Below are positions 34,564 through 45,000 of a DNA stretch of 64,000 nt, piece by piece. The translations under genes were made by a program, and so were the position numbers. Within the stretch, counting starts at the first letter, position 1. Every line of letters starts with the position of its first letter. Source of the DNA: Verrucomicrobiaceae bacterium. Lineage in GTDB: Bacteria; Verrucomicrobiota; Verrucomicrobiia; Verrucomicrobiales; Verrucomicrobiaceae. The notes beneath the pieces are model-generated. The model was not told the DNA's origin. It saw only the letters and a list, made by a program, of their open reading frames with translations, and ran no database searches. The stretch covers positions 101,639 to 165,638 of the forward strand of contig JAIXOU010000119.1 in the NCBI GenBank assembly GCA_027486585.1, given 5' to 3'.

Positions 34564-36529
34564 GTCGTTTTAACACAGCCTCTGTCACGACTTCTGGCGT
34601 CACTTTTGTCATGCAGTCATAATGCCCAAAAGGGCACTCGCGCTCAAAGCATGGGCTGCATGGCACAGGATGCTGAATCACTGTGTGATGATCGCCGAGC
34701 GGCCCAGTCGCTATCGGATCGGTGGAGCCAAAGATGCTTACGGTTGGCACATTTTCAGCACAGGCCAGATGCATGGTGCCCGTGTCATTGGTGACCAGCA
34801 GACGGCAGGTGCGGAGTTGAACAATTAGCTCTGCCAGCTTGGTTTTACCGACGAGATTTGTGTGCTTGATTCCACTGACCAAGGCGGATAACTGAGTGCC
34901 CATATCGGCCTCGCCAGGGGCCCCAAAAAAGACCCACTCAATCTCAGGATGAATCACGGCAACTTGCCTGATCACTTCAGCAAAGCGCTCGAGAGGCCAG
35001 CGCTTTGCCTGCCCATACTCAGCGCCAGCACAGATGCCGATTCGTTGTAAAGACGCGCCCGTTGTTGAGTCGGCGTTTGGGTGACGCAGAGTGGTCCCCT
35101 GAGATTTTTTGAGATTGGCTCCGATACTCTGAGCAATGTGCAAATAGCGCAGTGTGTGATGCTGCGGTTCTTTTTGAACCACAGGCTCCTTGATGATTTG
35201 ATGTAGCATTTTCGAGCGCAGTGAGCCTTTAAAGCCAACGAGTCGAGGAATGCCAGCCAACCAAAGCTCCAGAGTGCTGCGAGTGGAATTGGTCAGCAGT
35301 ACTCCAGCGTCAAAATGGACACCGGTGGCTTTGATTTTCCGGGCGACAGAGAAGGGGCTTTCTTTGTTTTCTTTGCCAATATAAAGAGAAACTTCGGGCT
35401 GAGCTTCCCAAAGATCACGGAGTTTTTCAGGTCCAAAAATCGTGAGCTTTAAATCTGGGCGGCCCGCTTTCATGGCTCGCACAGCAGGGAAGGCCATGCA
35501 GGCATCTCCCAGCCAATTGGGAGATCTGACCAGCAATTGAAAAGGCTGCAGCTTTGAGTGATCATAATCAGCAGGATAGCTGACGCCGCGTTTGTAGGTA
35601 TCCAAGAGAAAGCGTGGTTTGGGCGTCTTCCAGCGATTGTGAACCCAGAACCAATTTTCAGGCTGACGGCGCACCATCGTTTCGATGGAACGATTCATCC
35701 ACGTTGTCAGACCATCCACGCTTTCTTTGATCTCCTCAGTATCCACTGGGGCGCTACAGACCATGCGCCATCTGCCAGGTCCGTCGTCGTAGATTCCCAT
35801 AGGAACCAGCAGTCCATGAGACCGGAAGGCCATCAGTGCAGCGATGGGCGTGGTGGATGCCAATCGATCAAAAAACGGGCACCAGATGCCATGGTCGCCC
35901 GAATGCTGATCCACCAGAACCCCCAGGCAGCCGCCTTCCTTCATGTGCTGCATGGGGCCTGCAAAACCATCCTGCCGATCAAACAGCGTGTATCCTAGCT
36001 TTCGACGGCGGCGGATGATGAGGGCATTGAGAAAAGGATTCCTCAAGGGTTGATAAACGGTGGCTGGTTTGCGATCAAAAACAAAGAGAGATGGCACCTG
36101 TGTGAGGATCTCCCAACAGCTCAGATGGCAAACAAGATAGAGGATTGGTCGATTCTTGCTCATCGCCTCATGGGTATGCTCCATGCCCTCCACCGTGACG
36201 CGAGCTTCGACGTCTTTTGGATGCATCATGGGTAGCTTGAACCCACAGAGAATGTTCCCAAAAAGAGAAGCAAAGTGTTTCCGGGCGGTTGCTTTCTGCC
36301 AAGCCAGATCCTTTTCCCGACCGAAGGCAATCCACAAATTATGCAGGGCTAGCCGACGATATTTGCCTGAAACGTAATAGCCAAGAATACCAATCGCACG
36401 GCCGAGATGCCAAATCACTTCAATCGGCAGCAACCAGAGGACAAACTCGACACAGCGAAAAGCTGCATAAACCAGCCAATGAGTGGCTAGTTTTAGAAAA
36501 GAGGTTTTTTTTGGTTCGGAAGCGCCCAT
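34553..36529 (-). CDS. Fusion of lipid A acyltransferase (LpxL-like) and heptosyltransferase (WaaF-like)
   Basis: 658 residues from the ATG at 36529 (MGASEPKKTSFLKLA). Residues ~15-315 are a membrane-associated LpxL/HtrB acyltransferase: a hydrophobic helix, then the HxxxxE catalytic motif in VCHLSCWEI (~134), VLVDQHSGDHG and WFWVHNRWKTPKP. Residues ~330-658 are a GT9 heptosyltransferase: LLVRSPNWLGDACMAFPAVR, AEYGQAKRWPLERFAE, LLVTNDTGTMHLA, and SIFGSTDPIATGP. In well-studied bacteria these are separate proteins acting on lipid A and the inner core. The fusion would put both on the inner leaflet of the inner membrane. It points to lipopolysaccharide in this organism. No frame break is visible at the joint. 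Confidence 0.9.
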   Translation of the reverse strand: MGASEPKKTSFLKLATHWLVYAAFRCVEFVLWLLPIEVIWHLGRAIGILGYYVSGKYRRLALHNLWIAFGREKDLAWQKATARKHFASLFGNILCGFKLPMMHPKDVEARVTVEGMEHTHEAMSKNRPILYLVCHLSCWEILTQVPSLFVFDRKPATVYQPLRNPFLNALIIRRRRKLGYTLFDRQDGFAGPMQHMKEGGCLGVLVDQHSGDHGIWCPFFDRLASTTPIAALMAFRSHGLLVPMGIYDDGPGRWRMVCSAPVDTEEIKESVDGLTTWMNRSIETMVRRQPENWFWVHNRWKTPKPRFLLDTYKRGVSYPADYDHSKLQPFQLLVRSPNWLGDACMAFPAVRAMKAGRPDLKLTIFGPEKLRDLWEAQPEVSLYIGKENKESPFSVARKIKATGVHFDAGVLLTNSTRSTLELWLAGIPRLVGFKGSLRSKMLHQIIKEPVVQKEPQHHTLRYLHIAQSIGANLKKSQGTTLRHPNADSTTGASLQRIGICAGAEYGQAKRWPLERFAEVIRQVAVIHPEIEWVFFGAPGEADMGTQLSALVSGIKHTNLVGKTKLAELIVQLRTCRLLVTNDTGTMHLACAENVPTVSIFGSTDPIATGPLGDHHTVIQHPVPCSPCFERECPFGHYDCMTKVTPEVVTEAVLKRLMA

Positions 36530-36683
36530 GGAAGAGTCTCCGTTGCCACAGAGCATCCTCAGGCGCAACCATTCACGCTAGGCAAGTGGCAGACTTGGCC
36601 AATTTAATCGGTTCTATTCTCAAAAGTCTAGGTTGTTATCAGGTGATGGATTCGCTGTGGGTTGAAAATGTTTCTCGGTCATT

Positions 36684-38036
36684 TCACGGTGCCATTCTCC
36701 CCTTCAGCACTTTCGCTATTGCGGAGTGTCCGGTAGCGTCAGGATGCACGCCGTCTTTGAGCATCGTCTCCTCCGGCACGGTACCGAAGAGACTGACGAA
36801 GTCGCACTGCTTCTCTTTCGCCAGTGCTTCAAACGCAGCTCCGAGCGCTTTCAGTTGCGCCTCGCGTTCATTCGCAATCGGCTTCGTGGCCACGAGCGCG
36901 GTCTTGTTGATGTTCGGCGGGCCAACAAGCAGGAGCTTCACGCTGGGGCCATAGCATTGGCGGGCGCGATCAATCATGTAACTCACATTGCTTGCGGCCT
37001 TCTTCACTGAATCGACTTTCAAATCGCGGGAGTCGTTTGTGCCAAGCGCGATGAGGACCATGTCAGCGCGAGGTTGGCGCGCAGTCATCGGATCGAAGTC
37101 ATGTTTGCCATCGCCAGTGGCGCGACCGCCTTTGCCTTCGTTGATGACCTTGAGTTTGCCTCCCGACTCGCGTTCCACGATCTTTACCCAAGCCTGATCG
37201 CCACCAGATTTGCCCTCGGTGAGCGAGTCGCCATACGCGATGATGGTCAGTGGTGGTGCAGGCTTCTCGTATTGCTTCTCAAAGAGCCGCACATACTCGA
37301 AATCAGCGGACGCAGGCAGTTTCGAGTCATCGATCTTCTCCTTGTTGCTCCACGGTAGATTTGCCCAACCAACGGTGGTCAGCCAGATGCTCATGGAGTC
37401 GTGCTTGAAGCTCGTGGCATCCCAAACACCGACCAGTTTGCCATCGAAGTATTGACGGATCTCCGTCGGCGTAAACTCACAGCCAAGGGTGTGGAATCCC
37501 GCTGACAAATCTGCAGTCTTCACTCGCCTACCTGCCAGTCCTTTGTGTTCCGGCGAATGGATGTGCAGGTTCGTTCCATAGCTTGTCTGATCTTTCGTGT
37601 CGTGCTCGCAAACGTCGATCTCTTGCCGATTGCCCTCGCTCTTGCCTGTATTCTTCATCATCCAAAACGACACATGCCAGCCTTCGCCCTGCGGCGAACG
37701 GAACCGCGTCTCGTAGTAGCCGTATTTGAACTCCCGCTTCGAGATCACCCCGCCGCTCGTGTAGTCCAGCTTGCCTGCCTTTTCCTTCTTTAATTCAATG
37801 CGCAACAGGCCATTCGCCACACTCACATTCTCGGCCTTGTTCATCGAAGCGAACCGTTGCCCTGTGCGTAGGTTCCACTCGGATTTGTTTAGAGCTTCGC
37901 CATCAAATTCATCCTGCCAAATGAGCGAGTAACCCATAGCTGCCTCGGCTGGGAGATTTGGCGTGAGGTCAGAAGCCAGCAAAGACTTGGCGAACAGCAG
38001 TAGGACAAGAGAAAGAATGCGGGTGGGCACGATCAT
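36684..38036 (-). CDS. Secreted GH16 glycosidase fused to an SGNH hydrolase
   Basis: 450 residues from the ATG at 38036 (MIVPTRILSLVLLLFAKSLL signal); the frame is open to 38186 but the extra part is not signal-like. Residues ~30-255 are GH16: LIWQDEFDGEALNKSEW, GVISKREFKYGYYETRFR and the catalytic EIDVCE (two glutamates and an aspartate, ~139), then WANLPWSNKEK. Residues ~262-450 are SGNH: IIAYGDSLTEGKSGG, LIALGTNDSRDL and MLKDGVHPDATGHS. GH16 enzymes cut beta-1,3/1,4-glucans, agars, carrageenans and similar; the SGNH part probably removes acyl groups. One enzyme would deacylate and cut the same glycan. Confidence 0.88.
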   Translation of the reverse strand: MIVPTRILSLVLLLFAKSLLASDLTPNLPAEAAMGYSLIWQDEFDGEALNKSEWNLRTGQRFASMNKAENVSVANGLLRIELKKEKAGKLDYTSGGVISKREFKYGYYETRFRSPQGEGWHVSFWMMKNTGKSEGNRQEIDVCEHDTKDQTSYGTNLHIHSPEHKGLAGRRVKTADLSAGFHTLGCEFTPTEIRQYFDGKLVGVWDATSFKHDSMSIWLTTVGWANLPWSNKEKIDDSKLPASADFEYVRLFEKQYEKPAPPLTIIAYGDSLTEGKSGGDQAWVKIVERESGGKLKVINEGKGGRATGDGKHDFDPMTARQPRADMVLIALGTNDSRDLKVDSVKKAASNVSYMIDRARQCYGPSVKLLLVGPPNINKTALVATKPIANEREAQLKALGAAFEALAKEKQCDFVSLFGTVPEETMLKDGVHPDATGHSAIAKVLKGRMAP

Positions 38037-38155
38037 GATGAATGCGCAGCACATGGTCGAGTGAAGTGCCTTTGATCTAGCGAAATCAAGGGTCTCTCTG
38101 CATTCTTCTCCTCGGCCTCCTGACTTTCTGATGAACAGCGTGGCGGAAGGTGAAC

Positions 38156-40270
38156 TCACTTGTCCTTGCTGCGATCCCGATGCCACTCCGAAGTTGTGTG
38201 CCCGCTTTGATGCGAGGGGAGCTTCGAGCGATGCTCGTCCACGTAGAGTCCGATCCTCTCAAAGGGGATCGCTGCAAAGCCTGGCACCTTATTGAACATC
38301 GGCGCATCGGCGGCCATGCGGAAGTCCAGTTTGTCAGGATTGGCAAAGCCCATGTCTTCAGTCGTCAGGGCTGCGTTGTCTATGACAGTGACGACTTTAA
38401 AGTGCTCGGGCTTGCCCCGTAGATCGGCTTTCTTGTCGGTGCCAATGACGACGTTACGTTCGAGCACGCAACCGTTGGGCAGGCCGGGATTGTTCTGCAG
38501 CAGCGTGGGCAGCGAGGGAAAGCGCGTGCTCCATGGGGGGCTCACAGGATTGAGCTTTTTGTAGTCGCGCAACATACCTGAGTCCTGGTCATACTTCCGG
38601 CTCACGCCGCGTGCGTCGATGCCGAAGCCGCCGGGGCAGTCGATAGCGACATTGTTGCGCAGGATGTTGTCATGGCCACCACCACTGGCAGCGCCGGTTC
38701 CCATGCGATACATCAAATTGCCTTCCAGCGTGTCACCGCTGTCTGCGTCGTCAAGGTAGATGCCTAGCGCGTGGCTGGTGTGGTGGATGAAGTTGTGCCG
38801 CAGCACGTTGCCATAACTGCACCAGCCGTTGTTTGTGTAAAGCCCGCCAAGATCGTCGGACTCGATGAGGAAATCATGTATCTCATTGAACTCGATACGG
38901 TGATCGTTACCGCCATAAGTGATCGCGGCATGTGGCGAGTCATGGATGAGATTGTGTGACACGATGCAGCCGCAGGCATAGCTGGCATCGTTGACCCCCA
39001 CTGCGATGCCTGGCGACCAGATCTTTTTCGCGAGCGCATAGTGATGAATGTGATTGTTGTCTGCCACATGTCCACAGGGCGTGAGTGTCTCACGCACGCC
39101 GCCGCTCAAGAGAATGCCGCCGTGGCCGAGCGTGTGCAAATGGCAGCTTTGCATCCGATGGTCCTTGCCGCCTTTGATGACGATGCCGTTTTTGCCCACG
39201 CATCGGATCTCACAATTCACGACCGCGCAGTCTTCGCCATCAGTGATTTCAATCGCATTGCCCAGCGTGCCCTCGATCACGAGTCCTTGCAGCCTGATGT
39301 GCTTCGCGCCTTTGAGTTGAAACACCGGCCCATCCATATCCGCGAGTGTAATCCGTCCTTTGGCAGCCCCTTCCTTTGGCCACCAGAACAGCTGCTGCTT
39401 TGCAAAGTCGATGGCCCACTCGCCCGGCATGTCGATCTCCTCCACGAGATTGATCGCTCGCCAAGGCTCCGTGCCCGCGCCTTCGGTGCCCGCATACTTG
39501 GAACCAATTCCGCCGGGGATGGGCGCCGCAAGCGCGATGCTCTTCGTTTCCAAATCGAGCGTTTTTACCCGCACATTCTGCCAATCCCAGGCCACTCGCC
39601 AGAAGCCCGCCAGCCAAAGTTGTCCCGCTTCTGCTGCCGCTTTCCAGCGCAAAGGACGATCCTCCGCGAATACGAAGATTCCCGGCCGCTTCCCCGGCGC
39701 GCCAGGATTATCGCCACGATCCAGCACTTTCTTCATCACCATGTTGTGCTCATTTGGCCAGCGCGAGAGCGGCTGCCATTCATCCCCGGCGAACAACTGC
39801 ACCACACCACCGCCGTCGTTGAAGCGATCAGGAAAAGGCTTCATGTGTTTCGTGCCCAGTTGCGCAAGATACATCTGCAAGACATGTCCACGCGCCGCTG
39901 TATCCAGCCGTGGGTCTTCGCTGATTGTTAGCTTGTCATTCGCCACCTTCATGCCGGCATCGAGCACTGCGCCACCTTCATGCATCGCGCGAACCAGGAT
40001 GGCTTTATTCTTGCCATCGAAGCGGATCGTTTGATCGATGCGGTGAACGCCATCGTCGAGCCAGAGCGTGGATGGCTCCTGTTCTCCCTCGCGCAATTTC
40101 TCCAGCGCTCGAGCAATCGTGGCCAGTGGAGCCTCACGTGTGCCTGCCGCTTGATCGCTGCCTGATGGCGAAACATAAATCTCTGCGCTGTGAAGCTTTG
40201 GGACAGAGACCAGGATTGATGCTGTCAAAGCTATGGCGGCCGCCCGCATGGTTGGAAGGGAAGTGGTCAT
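38156..40270 (-). CDS. Large secreted right-handed beta-helix protein
   Basis: 704 residues with a signal peptide (MTTSLPTMRAAAIALTASIL). It begins with IYVSPSGSDQAAGTREAPLA, the usual start of beta-helix glycosidases and lyases of the PL/GH141-like kind. The central and C-terminal parts hold many coils, for example IRLQGLVIEGTLGNAIEITD, GILLSGG, SHNLIHDSPHAAITYGG and ALGIYLDDADSGDTLEGNLM. A GH141-like or pectate-lyase-like activity is possible, but I could not place catalytic residues. It starts 22 bases after the stop of the acetylesterase-family gene on the same strand and probably shares an operon with it and the GH16 gene. Confidence 0.8.
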   Translation of the reverse strand: MTTSLPTMRAAAIALTASILVSVPKLHSAEIYVSPSGSDQAAGTREAPLATIARALEKLREGEQEPSTLWLDDGVHRIDQTIRFDGKNKAILVRAMHEGGAVLDAGMKVANDKLTISEDPRLDTAARGHVLQMYLAQLGTKHMKPFPDRFNDGGGVVQLFAGDEWQPLSRWPNEHNMVMKKVLDRGDNPGAPGKRPGIFVFAEDRPLRWKAAAEAGQLWLAGFWRVAWDWQNVRVKTLDLETKSIALAAPIPGGIGSKYAGTEGAGTEPWRAINLVEEIDMPGEWAIDFAKQQLFWWPKEGAAKGRITLADMDGPVFQLKGAKHIRLQGLVIEGTLGNAIEITDGEDCAVVNCEIRCVGKNGIVIKGGKDHRMQSCHLHTLGHGGILLSGGVRETLTPCGHVADNNHIHHYALAKKIWSPGIAVGVNDASYACGCIVSHNLIHDSPHAAITYGGNDHRIEFNEIHDFLIESDDLGGLYTNNGWCSYGNVLRHNFIHHTSHALGIYLDDADSGDTLEGNLMYRMGTGAASGGGHDNILRNNVAIDCPGGFGIDARGVSRKYDQDSGMLRDYKKLNPVSPPWSTRFPSLPTLLQNNPGLPNGCVLERNVVIGTDKKADLRGKPEHFKVVTVIDNAALTTEDMGFANPDKLDFRMAADAPMFNKVPGFAAIPFERIGLYVDEHRSKLPSHQSGHTTSEWHRDRSKDK

Positions 40271-40291
40271 AGGAAGGCAAGACTCAAATAT

Positions 40292-41926
40292 TCACTTCTT
40301 CGCAGGCATCGGCCAGTCGTCGCTGCGGAAGGGCACCGCAGGCAGGTTTTCTCGGTTGTAGAGGTTGCAACGTGGCGAGTTGGCCCAAGCATAGCGAACA
40401 GCGATGGGTTTCGTGACGAATGGGCTGGAGACAATCACGCTGTTGCCTTTAATGCTTGCCTCGGCGTCGTACCATTGGTGATCTTCACCTGCGATGGCAA
40501 AGCCGACGAGTTTGTCCTGCGGCCAAGGTGTGTCGCCATCAGCTCGCCAGGGAGCTTGGCCGATGGCCAAGCCGCTACCGATGTCGGTGAAGGTCACGCG
40601 CATTGCTCCGCCTTCGGCTTTAGTTTCATGGAATACAGGCCCAGAAGCGATGAGCGCTGGCTCGCCATAAGCTAGCTTCCGTGCGGCAAGCGCGAGACGC
40701 TGCCCGACAGGTTCCTTGCCTTTGGGATGCACATCTTTGGGATCACCCACATCCATGCTTACGGCCAGCGCGGTGGTTGGCACAGTCTTGATCGTCATCG
40801 CCTGTGCTTCGCGCAACCATGGCCATTGATGGAAAGGCGCGGGATTTTTGTCCATGTCCCACGCGGCGAGTTGCACGATGAGGAACGGAAAATCACCTTG
40901 GCCCCAGCGCTTGCGCCAGTCGCCGATGAGACGCGGCAGCAGCGTGCGATACTCAATGCCACCGCCTCCATTCGCTTCACCCTGATACCACAGCGCTCCT
41001 CGCATCGCGTAGCCGACGAGCGGAGCGATCTTGGCATTGAAGATCACGCTTGGCGTGCCGGGGCGTGACGATGGACTCGGAATGTCCATCGGATCTGGAT
41101 TTACTGGCTCAGGTCTTGCGGGTAAAGGCTTCGGACTGGTCTTTGATCCAGCGTTCCATGCCTTCATCGCGTTGTTGAACGCAGGTGCGACTTCCTTCTG
41201 CCACTGCGCTAGATCCTTCCGATACGCCTCCATTTTTTCGGGATGATCGAGTACGTCGCGATGTTTGATTAGCGCTGCCTCGTAGCTCTTCACATAGTTT
41301 TCAAACGGCGGCGACTCGCGCAGTGCGTCCATGCTCAGCCAGGCCTGCGCCGGTGTGCCGCCCCATGAAGAATGCAAAATCGCGACAGGTACACCGAGCT
41401 TCGCCCGCAGATCACGCGCAAAGAAATAGGCCACGGCCGAGAACGCCTTCGCAGTGTTCGGATCGCTGAGGTCCCACTTGCCGCGCAGATCGTTTTGAGG
41501 CTCCGCCGCTGTCCCATTCTGGACGGTGAAGAAGCGTAGCAGCGGATCTCCGGCCGCCGCTAGTGCCTGATCGGCGTTGTGTGCACTGGCAAGCGGGAAG
41601 CCCATGTTTGACTGCCCAGACGCCAGCCACACCTCGCCCACCAGCACATCCTTGATGACCCGTTCGCCAATCTTCATCTCACGTGGCTCCGCACTCGCTG
41701 CGAGCGGATCGAGCTTCACCAGCCACTTGCCAGTTGCATCCGCCTTCGCTGTCTTCGTTTGCCCTGCGAACTCGACATTGATCGGCTCGCCTTCCTTTGC
41801 CCAGCCCCATATCGGCACGACCGTATCGCGCTGGAGAACCAGATGATCACTGAAGACGGACGGAAGTTTGACCTCGGATCGAGCAAGCAGAGGGAGAAGA
41901 AGACAGGCTAGGATGGATCTTTTCAT
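40292..41926 (-). CDS. Sialate O-acetylesterase family protein
   Basis: 544 residues from the ATG at 41926 (MKRSILACLLLPLLARSE signal peptide). LPSVFSDHLVLQRDTVVPIW is the standard start of the SIAE family. GEVWLASGQSNMGFPL holds the nucleophile serine; ILHSSWGGTPAQAWL and ALWYQGEANGGGG are conserved blocks, and the DPKDVHPKGK segment supplies the aspartate/histidine. The family removes O-acetyl groups from sugars, not only sialic acid. A proline-rich insertion (~285-310) is unusual. It sits between the giant protein and the beta-helix gene on the same strand. A paralogue is at 61986. Confidence 0.88.
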   Translation of the reverse strand: MKRSILACLLLPLLARSEVKLPSVFSDHLVLQRDTVVPIWGWAKEGEPINVEFAGQTKTAKADATGKWLVKLDPLAASAEPREMKIGERVIKDVLVGEVWLASGQSNMGFPLASAHNADQALAAAGDPLLRFFTVQNGTAAEPQNDLRGKWDLSDPNTAKAFSAVAYFFARDLRAKLGVPVAILHSSWGGTPAQAWLSMDALRESPPFENYVKSYEAALIKHRDVLDHPEKMEAYRKDLAQWQKEVAPAFNNAMKAWNAGSKTSPKPLPARPEPVNPDPMDIPSPSSRPGTPSVIFNAKIAPLVGYAMRGALWYQGEANGGGGIEYRTLLPRLIGDWRKRWGQGDFPFLIVQLAAWDMDKNPAPFHQWPWLREAQAMTIKTVPTTALAVSMDVGDPKDVHPKGKEPVGQRLALAARKLAYGEPALIASGPVFHETKAEGGAMRVTFTDIGSGLAIGQAPWRADGDTPWPQDKLVGFAIAGEDHQWYDAEASIKGNSVIVSSPFVTKPIAVRYAWANSPRCNLYNRENLPAVPFRSDDWPMPAKK

Positions 41927-42003
41927 GAAATGATGGGGCGAATGTTTCACCTCAGAGGTGAACGGCAAATCGATCACCGCAAGCAGAGGCGACTAGTCCG
42001 AAC

Positions 42004-45000
42004 TCACGGCCTCGTGACTCTCAAATGCACAAACCGCTTCGTCACGCCGCTACCTGCAGGCACAGTGACTTTGACTTGCTGAATGATGCCGTTGTCGCTG
42101 AGGATTGTTGGAGCACTGACGCCGGCGGTGCTCCAGTCGTTGAGCAAGGTGTCGCTCCACTCGACGATGTAGGTCACATCGGTGGCGGATTTGTTCTTGG
42201 TGTAAACGAAGTCGATGGTGCTAGCTGATTTTGTCGCGGATTGCGGTACCACGTCATTCGCGGCAGGGTTCATCTTGGTAGCGTATTCCATGAGGTTGCT
42301 GATGCCGTCGCCGTCACCATCGAGGGTGTCGATGCCGGAACCGGTATTGACCATGCTGCCGAAGTTGGTGAAGCGCCATTGCTCGATGGGCGTGGTGATA
42401 AGCGTGATGACGACGTCGTTGCCAGTGCCACCGGTGTAGGTGATTTGGAAGGTGTAGCCATCGTCGGTGAAGGTGCTGTTGTTGGCTTTTCCGGCGAAGG
42501 TGCCACTGATGGCTCCAGTGCTGGTTTTGTTCAGGATGGTGAAAACACTGCCGGGGGCCAGATTCGGGCCGCAGACGAGATCGAGCGTGCCGGCGAGCGT
42601 GACGCTGTTGGCTGCGTTAACTTGATCGTAGCCGCTGCCGACGGTGGAACTGTTGAGACGCACTTGAAGAATCGAGGACGTGAAGTGGGTGAATGCGCCT
42701 GTCACAGTCGGTGTTCCTTGCGGTGCGAAGGTGAAGCCGTTGTTCGTCTGCAATGCCCCCGCAAGACTGCCAGTAAGGATCAAACGACCGCCATTCACCG
42801 TGGTGAGTCCAGTGTGAGTATTTGTGCCGCTGAGAGTGAATGTACCTGAACCGACTTTGGCCAAAGTGAAGCCTCCAGTGATTCCTGGGTTGATGGTCAT
42901 GTCCCCGGACCCGCCGATGTTAGAGTTTGCACCGAGAATCACGGCGGACAAGTTTGCGGTCGCCGTAGTGCCTGTGCCGCTGCTGAAAGTCACGCTTGGG
43001 GCGCTGGTGTAGCCGCTGCCGGGATTGGTGACTTGGATGCCTGCGACGACGAAATTGGTCGCGTTGCCGGTGCCGGTGGGATTGGTGCCTGCGTTGGTGA
43101 CGGTGCCGCCGCTGAATGCAATCGTCGGTGCGGAAGTGTAGCCGACGCCTGCATTCGTGATGGTGATGCTTGAAACGATGCCGCTGGTCAAAGTGGCCGT
43201 TGCGGTGGCTCCGCTGCCTCCACCGCCGGTAATGGTGACAGTGGGTGCGGTGGAATAGACGGTCGTGCCGCCCGCGAGAGTGAAGCTGGCCGCGCTGAGG
43301 CCCAAAGTGGCTATGGCGGTGGCATTTCCGCTGAGGACGACATCGGGCACGGTGCTGTGAACGCCGCCTGCGGTCGTGCTTATGGACGCGACCGTGCCTG
43401 CGGCGATACTGGCCGGTGTGGTGCTATTATTGACCAAGGCACCACCGCTGCTGATGCCGGTGCCGCGCACGGTGATGGCCTCGTTGACGATTTGCTGACC
43501 ATTCAAATCAAGCACGGAACCTGCGGTGATGCTGGTGGCTCCGGCGGTGTTTCCGAACTGCAATCCGCCGCTTCCGAGGGCATTCACGTGACCGAGGACA
43601 AGAGTGCCTGCGGTGACCGTGGTGGTGCCTCCGTGCGAGTTGTTTCCCGTGAGGGTCCAGGTGCCTGTGCCTTGTTTGTTCACGCCTAAAAGCACATTGG
43701 CACCGCTGCCATTGCTAATCACGCTGGTGATGATTCCAGTTCCTGCGCCATCAAGCAGCAGGTTTCGACCCGTGGCGATGGGTGCTATGGAGCCTGCGAG
43801 GGTGAGGTTGCCACCGTTGACGAGAATCTTCGTATCACCTCCGCCGCCGGTTGGGCTAATGCTGCCGAGGATCGTGTTGTCGCCCGCTTCATTGATGATG
43901 GCTCCGGTGGCGCTGCTAGTGACGTAGCTGATGGTGGCGGGCAGTTCGATGGGATCGCCGCTGCCGTCGAGATTGAGGTGCGGAGCGCCTACGGTACCGT
44001 TGCTGAGTGTGACGGTCTTGGTGCCATCGCCGAGCGCGGTACTGTTCATGATGCGTAGCGTGCCACCAACAACATTCACGCCGCCGTCGAAGGTGTTGGT
44101 GCCGCTGAAGACGACGGTGCCCGCATTGATCGGGCAATCAATCTGCACGCCACCAGTGCCGGTGATGGCGTTGGGCACGGTGAGCGTGCCGGTGCGGTCA
44201 AAGCGCAGTGTGCCGTTGTTGATCACATCGCCGGTGCCGAGACTGCCAGTGGTGCCGTCGTTGCCGATTTGCAGCGTGCCAGCGTTGATCGTGGTATCGC
44301 CAGTGTAGCTGTTGCTGCCTGCAAGGACGAGTCTGCTGCTCGTGCTGTTGCGGATCACGCCGCCGGAGCCGGTGATGTCGCTATTAAAGATGAAGGTGCC
44401 GCTGTTGGTCCCATTGAAAGTCGTGTCCGCGCCGAGCACGACAGGTGTGTTGATGTTGTAGGTTAAAACGTTCGGTGATGTGCCGGAGGTCCCTGTGAGG
44501 TTTATCGAGGGCATCGTGGAGCCATTGTTCAGAAGCTGGAAGGTGCCACCGCTGATCGTAGCCGTGGTCGCCGTGCTGCTCGTTCCTGCGAGCGTGAGAT
44601 TATTCATCTGGAAAACGCCCGCGATGTCGTTTGCGGCCGTCGCGGTGACTCCGGTGAGTGTTTGGCCCGTGAAGAACTGCACGGAGGCCCCGCGGGTGCT
44701 CGTGGGCGCGGTGCCGCTCTGCCAGTTCGTGCCCGTGGACCAGTTGCCGCTGGTGGTGCTGGTCCAGACGTAGTTCACAGCGGCGGCGGAGAGCGAGATC
44801 GTCGCTGTGCTGCTCAGGCCACCGAAGTGGCGTGTCGTCATGCCATTGAACAAGGTGGAGATTTCAATCGGGGCGAGAGCAGTGTTGAAAACCGCGAGTT
44901 CGTCGAGCTTCCCATCAAACCAGCGAGGCGCAAACGGCGCGGTGATGTCGGTGTGACCACCAAAGATGAGCGGCGGAACTTGAGCGGTGGCGAGCGTGAA

